From NCBI RefSeq assembly GCF_900114035.1, contig NZ_FORP01000007.1, positions 62,001 through 126,000 on the forward strand: a stretch of 64,000 nt of DNA, written 5' to 3'. Below the pieces are notes generated by a model. It did no database searches, was not told the origin of the DNA, and saw only the letters and a program-made list of their open reading frames with translations. Of the stretch, positions 43,508 to 52,214 are shown in pieces (within the stretch, counting starts at the first letter, position 1; each line of letters opens with the position of its first letter). The DNA is from Amycolatopsis sacchari (lineage in GTDB: Bacteria; Actinomycetota; Actinomycetes; Mycobacteriales; Pseudonocardiaceae). The translations under genes were made by a program, and so were the position numbers.

Positions 43508-44901
43508 CGGTCCCGGGCCCGCCGGGGCGGCTCCTGCTGCCGATCGTCCTGTCGGGCACGTTCGTGCAGCTGTTCAGCGTGACGGTCATGCAGGTGGCCG
43601 TGCTCGACGTGCAGCGCGATCTCGGCGCGGGCGCCGGTGCGGGCCAGCTCGTGCTCGCCGGGTACACCCTCACCTACGCCTGCTCGCTGCTCGTCTCGGC
43701 ACGGCTGGGCGACCGCTACGGCTACCGCCGGATGTTCGTCGCCGGCATGGCGTTGTTCACCGCGGCCTCACTCGGCGCGGCCGCGGCGCCGGACGCCACC
43801 GTGCTCGTCGCGGGCCGCCTGCTGCAGGGTTTCGGCAGCGGGCTGATGGCACCGCAGATCCTCTCGCTCATCCAGTCGGCGCTGCCCGCGCACCGCAGGC
43901 CCGCCGCGCTGAGCGCCTACGGGGCCACGATGGCGGCGGCCTCGCTCGCGGGACCGGTGCTCGGCGGCGTGCTGATCCAGCTCGACCCGCTGGGCCTGGG
44001 CTGGCGCGCCGCGATGCTGCTGACGGTGCCCGTGGGGATCGCCGCGATCGTGTTGTCGCCGTCGCTCCCGTCCGTCCACTCAGGACACGAAGGGCAGCGC
44101 GTCGACCCGGTGGGTGCCGGGCTGAGCCTGCTGGGCTTGGCACTGCTAGTACTGCCGCTGACGGCGGGGCGAGACGCGGGCTGGCCACTGTGGACCTGGC
44201 TCAGCCTCGGGTCGGCCGTGGTGCTGCTCGCGGCTTTCGTGGTGTCCCAGCGCAGGGTGGCGGCTCCGCTCGTGCACCCGGCCACGCTCACCGAACCGGC
44301 GACGCGCTGGGGGCTGGCCGTCGTCCTGGTGTTCAACGCCGGGGTGCCCTCGTTCACGCTGCTGCTGTCCACGCACCTGCAGGGCGCGCTCGGCTGGAGT
44401 CCACTTCGGACCGGACTGGCCATCACGCCGTACGCCGTGGGCGCGCTGGCGGGCAGCGCGGTCGTGCGTGTCGCGGGCCGCCGGTTCGGCCCGTGGACGC
44501 TGGCCGCGTCCGCCGTCGCGATGGGGCTCGTCTCCGTGGCGGTCGCGGCGGTGCTGGGCGGCGGGGGTGCCGGGTGGCCGCTGTGGCTCGCGCTGTTCAC
44601 CGGCGGCGCCGCTTTCGGGGTGTTCACCGCGTCGGCGTTCACGCAGGTCCTCGCCAGGGTCCGGGCGGAGGCGGCAACTTCGGTCTCGGGCCTGCTCCCC
44701 ACGGCACAACAGCTGGGCGGGACACTGGGTGTCACGTTCGCGGGCATCGCCTACTCGGCGCCCGCCGCCGCGGACGCGCTGTGGCACGCGATGACCTACG
44801 AAGCCGTGGCGTTCGCGCTGGCCGCCGTCTGCGCGGGTGGTCTCGCAGGGCGCTTCACGCCTGTTGACGCGTGCCGGCCGCCAGCGAGCCGAGCAGCCTG
44901 A
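43504..44901 (+). CDS. MFS transporter, DHA2 drug-efflux type
   Basis: A 465-residue carrier with about fourteen hydrophobic segments. VTVMQVAVLDVQRDLGAGAG in helix 1, SARLGDRYGYRRMFVAGMALF in loop 2-3 and LQGFGSGLMAPQILSLIQS (motif C-like, DHA2 family) indicate a proton-driven drug or metabolite exporter. ATGA-coupled to the hydrolase gene. The final 47 bp overlap the convergent MmyB-type regulator gene, so the C-terminal tail after ACAGGLAGRF may be less constrained. Confidence 0.9.
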   Translation: MTVPGPPGRLLLPIVLSGTFVQLFSVTVMQVAVLDVQRDLGAGAGAGQLVLAGYTLTYACSLLVSARLGDRYGYRRMFVAGMALFTAASLGAAAAPDATVLVAGRLLQGFGSGLMAPQILSLIQSALPAHRRPAALSAYGATMAAASLAGPVLGGVLIQLDPLGLGWRAAMLLTVPVGIAAIVLSPSLPSVHSGHEGQRVDPVGAGLSLLGLALLVLPLTAGRDAGWPLWTWLSLGSAVVLLAAFVVSQRRVAAPLVHPATLTEPATRWGLAVVLVFNAGVPSFTLLLSTHLQGALGWSPLRTGLAITPYAVGALAGSAVVRVAGRRFGPWTLAASAVAMGLVSVAVAAVLGGGGAGWPLWLALFTGGAAFGVFTASAFTQVLARVRAEAATSVSGLLPTAQQLGGTLGVTFAGIAYSAPAAADALWHAMTYEAVAFALAAVCAGGLAGRFTPVDACRPPASRAA

Positions 44902-45685
44902 GCGCGTCGGCGCTCGGCGAGCCCGGTTCGGCGTGGTAGACGACCAGTTCCTGGCCGGGGCTCGACCGGACGTCGAACGTCTGCATGGTCAGGGTCAGCG
45001 GGCCGACGCCGTCGTGCTGCAAGCGCTTCCGCTCCAGCGACTTGCCGCGCGCGTCGTGCCGGGCCCACAGCTCGGTGAACTCCCGGCTCTGCGCCAGCAG
45101 CTCACCCAGCACCTGGCGCAGCCGGGGGTCGCCGGGCGCCTCGCCGTAGCCGAGCCGGAAACCGGCCACCGAGTTCCGCGCGACCTCCTCCCAGTCCCGG
45201 TAGAACACGCGGGCCCGCGGATCGGTGAACACGACGTGCATCAGGTTGTGCGAATGGGACCAGGCCCCGAACAACGCGTCGGCGATCGCGTTGGACGCCA
45301 GCACGTCGTACGCCCGGTTGTAGACCAACGCCGGGTTGTCCGGCCACGCCGACATCAGCTGCAGCAGGCTCGGGTCGACGTGGTTGCTCACCCCGGCGGC
45401 CCGGGGGCGGGGGCTGAGCCCCGCCACGCGGAACAGGTGCGCCCTGCCGTCGTCGTCGAGGCGCAGCGCGGCGGCCAGCGCGTCCACCACCTGGGCCGAC
45501 GGGGTGCGTTCGCGGCCCTGCTCCAGACGGACGTAGTAGTCCACGCTCACGCCGGTCAGCATCGCCACCTCTTCGCGGCGCAGGCCGGGGACGCGGCGCC
45601 TGCCGGTGGTGGGCAGGTTCACGTCCTCGGGACCGAGCTGGGCGCGGCGGGCGCTGAGGTAGGCACCCAGTTCCGTTTGAGCCAT
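44855..45685 (-). CDS. XRE/MmyB-family transcriptional regulator
   Basis: A 276-residue actinomycete regulator. The N-terminal HTH contains GAYLSARRAQLGPEDV, RRVPGLRREEVAMLTGVSVDYYVRLEQGRER, the invariant start of this family. The MmyB-like ligand-binding domain follows (PALVYNRAYDVLASNAIADALFG, DPRARVFYRDWEEVARNSVAGFRL). These proteins usually control an adjacent SDR or oxidoreductase and may sense a lipid-like ligand. Here the divergent neighbour is an SDR, and a perfect 23-bp dyad lies between them. The 3' end overlaps the MFS gene. Confidence 0.93.
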   Translation of the reverse strand: MAQTELGAYLSARRAQLGPEDVNLPTTGRRRVPGLRREEVAMLTGVSVDYYVRLEQGRERTPSAQVVDALAAALRLDDDGRAHLFRVAGLSPRPRAAGVSNHVDPSLLQLMSAWPDNPALVYNRAYDVLASNAIADALFGAWSHSHNLMHVVFTDPRARVFYRDWEEVARNSVAGFRLGYGEAPGDPRLRQVLGELLAQSREFTELWARHDARGKSLERKRLQHDGVGPLTLTMQTFDVRSSPGQELVVYHAEPGSPSADALRLLGSLAAGTRQQA

Positions 45686-45716
45686 ATGGCCAGGTTAAGC
45701 GCGCCACGCCGACTCA

Positions 45717-45739
45717 TCCTGGGTGCGTTCCACCCAGGA
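45717..45739. promoter_or_regulatory. perfect 23-bp inverted repeat between MmyB regulator and SDR
   Basis: TCCTGGGTG at 45717-45725 and CACCCAGGA at 45731-45739 are exact inverse complements around CGTTC. The dyad lies 31 bp upstream of the regulator start and 47 bp upstream of the SDR start, the right place to control both. It is the cleanest operator-like site in the window and probably binds the neighbouring MmyB-type regulator. Confidence 0.7.
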
Positions 45740-45786
45740 AAACCGCGCCCTCCCACGCCGGGCGCCGGGCCACGACCGTGGACCCC

Positions 45787-46539
45787 ATGACCTCCTCCTG
45801 GGACCTCACCGGCCGCGTCGCGGTCGTCACCGGTGCCGCCCGCGGCATCGGCCACGCCACCGCCACGCTGCTTCGGGAACGCGGCGCCCGGCTCGTCGTC
45901 ACCGACCGGTCGGACGCCGTGGAAAAGCTCGCCGCGGACCACCCGGACACCGTCGCCGCGCTCGTGGGCGACGTCGCCGACGAGGAGCTCGCCCGCGCGA
46001 CGATGCGGCTGGCCACCGACCGGTTCGGCCGGCTGGACATCCTCGTCAACAACGCCGGGCGCACCCTCAACAAGCCGGTCACCGAGACGACCGTCGAGGA
46101 CTTCGAAGGCATCATGCGCGTCAACGCCCGCGGCAACTTCGTGCAGGCGCGCGAAGCGTTCCGGGTGATGGAGGACCACGGCGGCGGCGCCATCGTGTCG
46201 ATCGCCTCGGTCTCGTCGGTCGTCGCCTTCGAGACCCAGACCGCCTACGCCGCCTCCAAGGGCGCACTCGCCCAGCTGACCCGCGTCCTCGCGATCGAGG
46301 GCGGCGCCAAGGGGATCCGGTCCAACGCCGTGCTGCCCGGCGTGATCGACACCGACATCATGGAGGGCGTCGTGGAGAACGGGCGCGAGATGCTCGCCTC
46401 CTTCGGCGACGCCCACCCGCTCCGGCGGATCGGGCAGCCCCGCGAAGTGGCCGAAGCCGTCGCCTTCCTCTGCTCCGACGCCGCGAGCTTCGTCACCGGG
46501 GCGCTCCTCGCCGTCGACGGCGGGTGGACCGCCCAGTGA
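45787..46539 (+). CDS. short-chain dehydrogenase/reductase
   Basis: A 250-residue classical SDR: VTGAARGIGHATA, LVNNAGRTLNK, a serine in SIASVSSVV and catalytic YAASK (about residue 154), with C-terminal LLAVDGGWTAQ. ATG 45787 is used; a GTG three codons upstream (45778) is possible, and neither has a strong ribosome site. Divergent from the MmyB-type regulator with the 23-bp dyad between them, so it is likely that regulator's target. It ends 4 bp before the convergent LuxR-type gene. Confidence 0.88.
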   Translation: MTSSWDLTGRVAVVTGAARGIGHATATLLRERGARLVVTDRSDAVEKLAADHPDTVAALVGDVADEELARATMRLATDRFGRLDILVNNAGRTLNKPVTETTVEDFEGIMRVNARGNFVQAREAFRVMEDHGGGAIVSIASVSSVVAFETQTAYAASKGALAQLTRVLAIEGGAKGIRSNAVLPGVIDTDIMEGVVENGREMLASFGDAHPLRRIGQPREVAEAVAFLCSDAASFVTGALLAVDGGWTAQ

Positions 46540-46543
46540 CGCC

Positions 46544-49294
46544 TCACTCGGACGCGATCAGCTTCCCGGCGGGCAGCGCCGACCGGAGCTGACGCCGCGA
46601 GCTGATCCCGAGCTTGGCGAACACCTTGCGCAGGTGCCATTCGACGGTCCGCGCGCTGAGGAACAGCTGCGCGCCGATCTCCGGGTTGGAGAACCCGCTC
46701 CGCGCCAGCCGCGCGATCTGGGCCTCCTGGGCGGTCAGGGACACGGTGGCCCCGCCGTACCGTTCACGGGCCGCGACACCCGTCGCGGCCAGCTCCCGTC
46801 GCGCGCGCTCGGCGAACCCCGCCGCCCCCATCGCGGTGAACGCCTCGTGGGCCGTGCGCAGCTGGGCGCGGGCGTCGGTCCGGCGGCCCGCCCGGCGCAG
46901 CCACTCGCCGTACAACAACCGCGCCCTGGCCAGCTCCAGCCGCATCCGGCCGCGCCCGAGGTGCTCGATCGCCTCCCGGTACGAGCGCTCGGCCTCGTCC
47001 CCCTCGGCGAGCAGGGCGCGGCACCGGGCCTCGATCCCCGATGCCCACGCGGTACCGCTCGCCCGCGTACTGCCGACAAGCCGGTCGAACGCGTCCGCGG
47101 CCCGCTCCGGGCGGCCACTCCTGACCGCCGCCTCGACGAGCTGGACCAGCGAGTAGTTCGCGAACGCGAGTTCGTCGGGGTTGGCGGCGCCGTCGGCCGC
47201 GGCCTCGAACGCTTCGCCGTAGCGGCAGAGTCCGTTGTGGAGCACCGCCTGCGCGTGGCGCACGACCGTCAGCCCCATCCCATCACCCCGCCGGACGGCG
47301 TTGTCCACAATGGATTCCGCGAGCGTGCCCAGCCTGGTTTCGTCGCCCCGGTAGGCCGCGAGGGCCAGCTCCCCGTAGGCGGGCAGGCCGCTGCCGGTCG
47401 CCTCCGTGACCGCCGCGACCTCCCCCACCAGCGTCGCGGCGGCGTCCAGCTCCCCGGCGAACAGGTGCAGCCCGATCCGGGCGGTCAGCGCGATCGGCAG
47501 GATCGCGAGCGCGCCCGCCTCCCTGGCCAGCCGGACGTGCCGGTCGCCCAGCACCTGCCAGGAGTCGTCGTCCCACAGGTCGTGCGCGGCGTGGGTGGCG
47601 AGCCACAGCCGGCGGATCGCCTCCGCCTGCGGCAGCTCCGCGGTCCGGAATGCGGCCACGGCCCGTTTCAGCGCGGGGCCGCCGGCCTCGTAGCCGCCGG
47701 TCACGACGGCCGCCAGGCCCGCCGCGAGCGAGCCGGCCGACCCCGCACCGGGCGGCATCGCCTCGCACACCTGCCGCAGTCCGGTTTCGCCGGCGAGGCG
47801 GCCGACGTACAGCCCCGCCGCGAGCGCCTCGAGATACGCCTCGCGCGCGAGCGCCGGGTCGAGCGGCGCGAGCTTTTCCGCCGCGGCCAGCAACAACGGC
47901 GGGGCGTCGCGGCCGTGGCTCGACGTGAAGGCCAGCCGCGCTCGCAGGAGGTCCACCCGTGCCCGGGTCAGCTCACCGGGCGTGCTCGCCGAGGCCAGCG
48001 CGAGCAGGGTGCGCGCCTCGTCCGGCGCCCCCGCCTGGTGTTTCGCCTGCGCCGCCGCCAGCGCCCTGGCGGCCACCCGCCCGGGTTCGGCGGTGACCGC
48101 CGCGGCGCGTTCGAGCAACGCGGCCGCCGCCGCGAACCCGCCGCGGGCCTGCGCCCGCCCCGCCGACCGCTCCAGCTCGACCGCGACCTCCTCGTCCGGC
48201 CCGGACACGGCCCTGGCCCGGTGCCACGCGCGCCGGTCCGGATCAGCCGCCGGGTCGGTGACCTCGGCCAGCGCCCCGTGTGCCGCGCGCCGGTCCGCCG
48301 CCGGGGCCGACCGGTAGACCGCCGAGCGCACCAGCGGGTGCCGGAAGCGGACCCTGGTCCCGAATTCGACCAGCTCCGCGAAGTCCGCGCCGGACGCCGG
48401 GGCGGGCTCGATGCCCTGCGCCCGCGCGGCACGCCACAGCAGCGCGACGTCCCCGGCGGGCTCGGCCGCGGCGGTGACCAGCAGCCTGCGGGCCTGTCTG
48501 GGGAGCGACCGGAACCGGCGCGCGTACCCCGCTTCGAGCCGCCGGTCCAGCGGGAGGCCGGGCAGGCCGAAGCCACCGGCCAGCTCCGCCGGGGTGAACG
48601 CGCGCGGCAGCTCCAGCAACGCCAGCGGGTTGCCCCGGCTCTCCGCGACGATCTGGTCGCGCACCGACGCGTCGAGCGGGCCGGCCAGCGCGCCCATCAG
48701 CAGGGCGCGCGCGTCGGCGTCACCGAGCCCGGCGAGCGCGAGCTCGGGCAGCCCGCGGAACCCGTGCTCGCCGTCCGCCGCCCGCACGGCCGCGACCAGC
48801 ACGACCGGTTCGGCGAGCAGCCTGCGGGCCACGAACGCGAGCACCCGCGCCGAAGCGCTGTCGAGCTCCTGCACGTCGTCGACGAGGCAGAGCAGCGGCT
48901 GGTGCCCGGCGGCCTCGGACAGCAGGCTCAGCACCGCGAGCCCGACCAGGAACCGGTCGGGCGCCGGACCGGTGCTCAGCCCGAAGGCCGTCGCGAGCGC
49001 GGCGCGCTGCGGGGCGGGCAGGCGGTCGAGGTGGCCGAGCAGCGGCGCGCACAGCTGGTGCAGGCCCGCGAACGCGAGCTCCGCCTCCGGCTCCAGCCCC
49101 GCCGCGCGCACCACGCGGTAGCCGGGAGCCTGCGCGGACAGGTGGTCGAGCAGCGCGCTCTTGCCGATGCCCGCCTCGCCCCGCAGCACGAGCACCCGGC
49201 TCGTCCCGCCGCGCGCCTGGGCCAGCAGCTGGTCCAGGCGCCGCAGTTCGCCGTCGCGGCCCCGCAGGTCCGGCCCGGAAGCGCCAGCAGTCAT
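46544..49294 (-). CDS. LAL-type LuxR-family transcriptional regulator with AAA ATPase domain
   Basis: A 916-residue regulator. The Walker A motif GEAGIGKSALLD spans residues 39-50, Walker B is in LLCLVDDVQELDSAS, and a long helical, TPR-like middle follows. The C-terminal LuxR HTH is LTAQEAQIARLARSGFSNPEIGAQLFLSARTVEWHLRKVFAKLGI. This is the LAL (large ATP-binding LuxR) type common in actinomycetes, often a pathway-specific activator that binds ATP and a ligand. The ATG at 49294 has GGGGAG a short distance upstream. Convergent with the SDR. Target not evident. Confidence 0.93.
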   Translation of the reverse strand: MTAGASGPDLRGRDGELRRLDQLLAQARGGTSRVLVLRGEAGIGKSALLDHLSAQAPGYRVVRAAGLEPEAELAFAGLHQLCAPLLGHLDRLPAPQRAALATAFGLSTGPAPDRFLVGLAVLSLLSEAAGHQPLLCLVDDVQELDSASARVLAFVARRLLAEPVVLVAAVRAADGEHGFRGLPELALAGLGDADARALLMGALAGPLDASVRDQIVAESRGNPLALLELPRAFTPAELAGGFGLPGLPLDRRLEAGYARRFRSLPRQARRLLVTAAAEPAGDVALLWRAARAQGIEPAPASGADFAELVEFGTRVRFRHPLVRSAVYRSAPAADRRAAHGALAEVTDPAADPDRRAWHRARAVSGPDEEVAVELERSAGRAQARGGFAAAAALLERAAAVTAEPGRVAARALAAAQAKHQAGAPDEARTLLALASASTPGELTRARVDLLRARLAFTSSHGRDAPPLLLAAAEKLAPLDPALAREAYLEALAAGLYVGRLAGETGLRQVCEAMPPGAGSAGSLAAGLAAVVTGGYEAGGPALKRAVAAFRTAELPQAEAIRRLWLATHAAHDLWDDDSWQVLGDRHVRLAREAGALAILPIALTARIGLHLFAGELDAAATLVGEVAAVTEATGSGLPAYGELALAAYRGDETRLGTLAESIVDNAVRRGDGMGLTVVRHAQAVLHNGLCRYGEAFEAAADGAANPDELAFANYSLVQLVEAAVRSGRPERAADAFDRLVGSTRASGTAWASGIEARCRALLAEGDEAERSYREAIEHLGRGRMRLELARARLLYGEWLRRAGRRTDARAQLRTAHEAFTAMGAAGFAERARRELAATGVAARERYGGATVSLTAQEAQIARLARSGFSNPEIGAQLFLSARTVEWHLRKVFAKLGISSRRQLRSALPAGKLIASE

Positions 49295-49429
49295 GACTCC
49301 CCACCGAGGTTCGATGCGGTTCGCCCGCCGGGGTGAAGCTCCATCGTGGCACACCCCGGGCCGGATTCCCCCCGCGGAAACCAGGGAGTCGCACTGGCGC
49401 GACCGGTGCCTGCCCGGCCGCACGTGGAC

Positions 49430-50185
49430 TCAGGGGGACACGGTCAGCGGTTCTCCAGGGTTGATGACCGTGACCGGGACATCGGGGACGAGGCGGCGGG
49501 CGGCCTCGACGAAACGAGCGGGGTCCTTGTCGCTCTTGAGGAACAGCCTGTCGCCGATCGGGCCGCCGGTGAAGGCGTAGTGCTGCGGCACCGCCAGTTT
49601 CGGGCGCAGCACGGCGGTGAGTTCGGCCGCCTCTTCGGCGTTCATGACGACCTGCTTGTTGCCCGCCATCCGGATGTGCAGGCCGTTGACGGGAAGCAGC
49701 GCCACGTCCAGCGGGCCGTACCGGTCGGTCAGGGTGCGCAGTTCCGGGACGAGCAGCGTGTCCCCGGCGAAGTAGACGCGGCGCCCGCCGGCGCTGAGCA
49801 CATAGGTGACCTCGTAGCAGCCGTGCTTGCCGGGCGCCGCGGCGATGGTCAGGTCGCCGACCCGGGCGGACTGCCACGGTTCCAGCGCGCGGACGTTGGT
49901 GAACCCCGCCTTGCGGGCCGGCCCGACCACCGGTCCGGCGACGAGGAGGGGCACGTCCTTGTCGCGGTAGCGGCGGAAGGCGCCGAGGTCGCAGTGGTCG
50001 TAGTGCTCGTGGCTGATCACGACCGCGTCCAGGTGGGGCAGGGTCTCCGGCTGGAAGGCGACGGGCTCGCCCGGGTGGTAGAAGAGCTTCTGGCTGAACC
50101 AGGGGTCGGTGAGCACGGTCAGGTCGCCGAACTGGATCAGGTGGCAGCTGTGGGTCACCCGGGTGATGACGAGCGGCTCGGTCAT
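49430..50185 (-). CDS. metallo-beta-lactamase fold hydrolase (UlaG-like)
   Basis: A 251-residue MBL-fold protein. VTHSCHLIQFGDLTVLTDPWFS and the metal motif HEHYDHCD (HxHxDH, near residues 59-65), then PGKHGCYEVTY, FAGDT and QHYAF give the usual ligands. This layout is shared with UlaG-type L-ascorbate-6-phosphate lactonases and phospholipase-like MBL proteins. ATG 50185 is preceded by GAGGGA at seven bases. It follows the NTF2-like gene by 20 bp in the same direction, and both are probably controlled by the divergent TetR. Substrate unknown. Confidence 0.87.
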   Translation of the reverse strand: MTEPLVITRVTHSCHLIQFGDLTVLTDPWFSQKLFYHPGEPVAFQPETLPHLDAVVISHEHYDHCDLGAFRRYRDKDVPLLVAGPVVGPARKAGFTNVRALEPWQSARVGDLTIAAAPGKHGCYEVTYVLSAGGRRVYFAGDTLLVPELRTLTDRYGPLDVALLPVNGLHIRMAGNKQVVMNAEEAAELTAVLRPKLAVPQHYAFTGGPIGDRLFLKSDKDPARFVEAARRLVPDVPVTVINPGEPLTVSP

Positions 50186-50205
50186 GGCTGTTCCCTCGTT
50201 TCGTG

Positions 50206-50640
50206 TCACCGGTTGCCCGCGTCGGCGGGGCTGGCTCCGCCCAGAGGTGCGCGCTGCGGGGAGATGACCCGGCGGCTGATGCGCCAGGCATCGTCGTGGC
50301 GTCGCAGGCTGTCGAGGTGCGTCACGCTGGCGAGTGTCCCGTCGGCCAGGATGACGAGGCCCTTGGAGCGTGCGGTCGCCCGGCCTTCCTCCTCGCCGGT
50401 GATGACGATGTTCGTCAGGTGGTGGGCGATGGGGTTGTCCGCGCCGAGGTGCAGGGCGGCGCTCCTGACCGCCTCGATCCCCTCGAAGGTTCCGACGCCG
50501 AGAGCGCTCATGTCGTAGACGACGTCCGGTGTGAAGACCTCCCCGAGCCGGTCCAGGTGGCCTTCGTCGAACAGGTGCCCGTGCAGGGACAGGGTCTCGC
50601 TGATCGCCTGGCGGTCTTCCGCGCGCAGTTCCACTATCAC
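50206..50640 (-). CDS. NTF2-like (SnoaL-like) protein
   Basis: A 144-residue protein of the SnoaL_4/NTF2 fold: DRQAISETLSLHGHLFDEGHLDRLGEVFTPDVVYDMS, then AHHLTNIVITGEEEGRATARSKGLVIL and a final WRISRRVISPQR. Such proteins are small isomerases, dehydratases or ligand-binding partners. GTG 50640 has GGAG six bases upstream. It heads a two-gene unit with the MBL-fold gene and diverges from the TetR gene, with a dyad between them. Confidence 0.82.
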   Translation of the reverse strand: MIVELRAEDRQAISETLSLHGHLFDEGHLDRLGEVFTPDVVYDMSALGVGTFEGIEAVRSAALHLGADNPIAHHLTNIVITGEEEGRATARSKGLVILADGTLASVTHLDSLRRHDDAWRISRRVISPQRAPLGGASPADAGNR

Positions 50641-50658
50641 TGTGTACTCCGTTCTTGT

Positions 50659-50673
50659 TGGTACCCAGTACCA
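50659..50673. promoter_or_regulatory. TetR-type operator between NTF2-like and TetR genes
   Basis: TGGTAC-CCA-GTACCA is a perfect 6+3+6 dyad in the 87-bp divergent gap, 18 bp upstream of the NTF2-like start. Further GTAC boxes flank it (50644 and 50679). This is the standard place for a TetR repressor to control itself and the divergent pair. Confidence 0.65.
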
Positions 50674-50727
50674 GACTGTACGCAGTTCCTCATGGAACGG
50701 CAAGCCACTCTTGCTATGCTGGTGGTC

Positions 50728-51336
50728 ATGACCTCGCCTCGTCCGCTCGTGGAGCGCAAGCGACGCCAGGCGCGAGCGCGCATCATCGAGGCCGCCCAGG
50801 AGCTGTTCCACGAGCGGGGCTTCGACGGCGTCTCGGTCGGCGACATCGCCGAGCGCGCCGAAGTCGGCCGCACCACGTTCTTCCGCCACTTCGTGGACAA
50901 GCAGGAGGTCGTGTTCGCCAGGGAGCAGGAGCTGCTCGAGGTGGTCGACGCGACGGCCCGGGCGGACGACGTCCCGGCCGCACGGAGCGCGACCGAAGCC
51001 ATCGAGCAACTCCGCCCGGTCGTGCTCGCGATCTGCGCCCAGGCGGCCGCCGACCCGGAGGGCTACACCCGCCACTTCCAGCTCATCGAGCAGCACCCGG
51101 AACTCCGCGCCCGCGACGCCGTGAAGGTGCAGGAGATCGCCGACAAACTGGGCGATCTGCTCATCGGCCGCGGATCCGACGAGGCCACCGCCCGCTTCGC
51201 CGCGCACATCGCCATCGCCTGCTACCAGACCGCCAAACGCCTGGGCAACGACCCCCGCACCCTGGTGGACGACGTGCGGGCCGCCTTCGAACGAGTGCTC
51301 ACGCTGGGCGCAGGCCCCACCGAACCCCGGTCGTAG
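50728..51336 (+). CDS. TetR-family transcriptional regulator
   Basis: A 202-residue repressor. The HTH is RIIEAAQELFHERGFDGVSVGDIAERAEVGRTTFFRHFVDKQEV, and the C-terminal ligand/dimer domain is helical. ATG 50728 is used; an in-frame ATG at 50716 adds four residues. Neither has a clear ribosome site, so the gene could be leaderless. Divergent from the NTF2-like/MBL pair, with the GGTAC dyad in between, it is their likely repressor. Confidence 0.92.
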   Translation: MTSPRPLVERKRRQARARIIEAAQELFHERGFDGVSVGDIAERAEVGRTTFFRHFVDKQEVVFAREQELLEVVDATARADDVPAARSATEAIEQLRPVVLAICAQAAADPEGYTRHFQLIEQHPELRARDAVKVQEIADKLGDLLIGRGSDEATARFAAHIAIACYQTAKRLGNDPRTLVDDVRAAFERVLTLGAGPTEPRS

Positions 51337-51422
51337 CCCGATCCAGGACTGGGCGTCCACTTCGGGCTCGCCGGGGAAACGGCGCCGGTCCCCACCGCGA
51401 CTACGGGGGTGAGGAGGCGGGG

Positions 51423-52166
51423 ATGGCACACAGCTTCTACTTCGCGGCGCACGCCGACGACGCGCTGTTGTTCCGGGGCAACCAGCTCTTCGCCGACGAA
51501 CACACCCGCGGCGCGCAGGTCGTGCACGTGACGACCACGGGCGGGGACGCCGGGCGCACCGACGGCTGGTGGCAGGCGCGCGAGCAGGGCCTCGTGGACG
51601 CCCTGAACGCCACCGCCGGCGATCCACCCGTCACCACCGAGACGATCACGCTCGGCGGCCGCGCCCTGACCCGGTACCGCGCGGCGAACTGGTTCCTCTA
51701 CCCGCTCCGCCTGCCCGACGGCGGGCTCGACGGGCAGGGCTTCGGCCTCGGCTCGCTCACGATGCTGCGCGACGGGCGGCTCGGCGCGCTGACCCCGCTC
51801 GACGGGAGCACGCCGTACCAGGGCTGGCCCGCGGTCGTCGCGACCCTGCGGGCGATCGTGGCCGGTCACCGCGACAGCGGCGAAACGCCGTGGCTCAACG
51901 TCGCCGACCCCGATCCGGCCCGCAACCCCGGCGACCACCCCGACCACTACGCGACCGCGGCCGCCGCCGACGCGATCGCCGACGCCGACCGGGCCAGCGC
52001 CTGGTTCTGGACCGGCTACGACACGAAGAACCGGCCCGCCAACCTCGACGGTCTCGCGCTGGAGGCGAAACGTTTCCTCTTCGCCGCGTACGGCTGGCGG
52101 ACCGGCGGGCCCGACGAGACGGAATGGGGTTGGTGGGGGCCGCGCGACTACGGCCGGGTGCGCTGA
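51423..52166 (+). CDS. PIG-L family deacetylase
   Basis: A 247-residue protein. FYFAAHADDALLF near residues 5-17 is the zinc motif AHxDD of the PIG-L/MshB N-acetylglucosaminyl deacetylases; it has Ala where most have Pro, and Ala instead of Glu after DD. VTTTGGDAGRTDGWWQAREQ and GDHPDHYATAAAADAI supply the usual second zinc histidine. GAGGAGG precedes the ATG. Members deacetylate GlcNAc-type sugars, including the mycothiol precursor, but this one is too unlike MshB to name. The replaced Glu needs a second look. Stands alone. Confidence 0.82.
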   Translation: MAHSFYFAAHADDALLFRGNQLFADEHTRGAQVVHVTTTGGDAGRTDGWWQAREQGLVDALNATAGDPPVTTETITLGGRALTRYRAANWFLYPLRLPDGGLDGQGFGLGSLTMLRDGRLGALTPLDGSTPYQGWPAVVATLRAIVAGHRDSGETPWLNVADPDPARNPGDHPDHYATAAAADAIADADRASAWFWTGYDTKNRPANLDGLALEAKRFLFAAYGWRTGGPDETEWGWWGPRDYGRVR

Positions 52167-52214
52167 CGGAAAATCGCCCGTAACGCCATTTGGGTGACGT
52201 CCGATAGGGGGACC

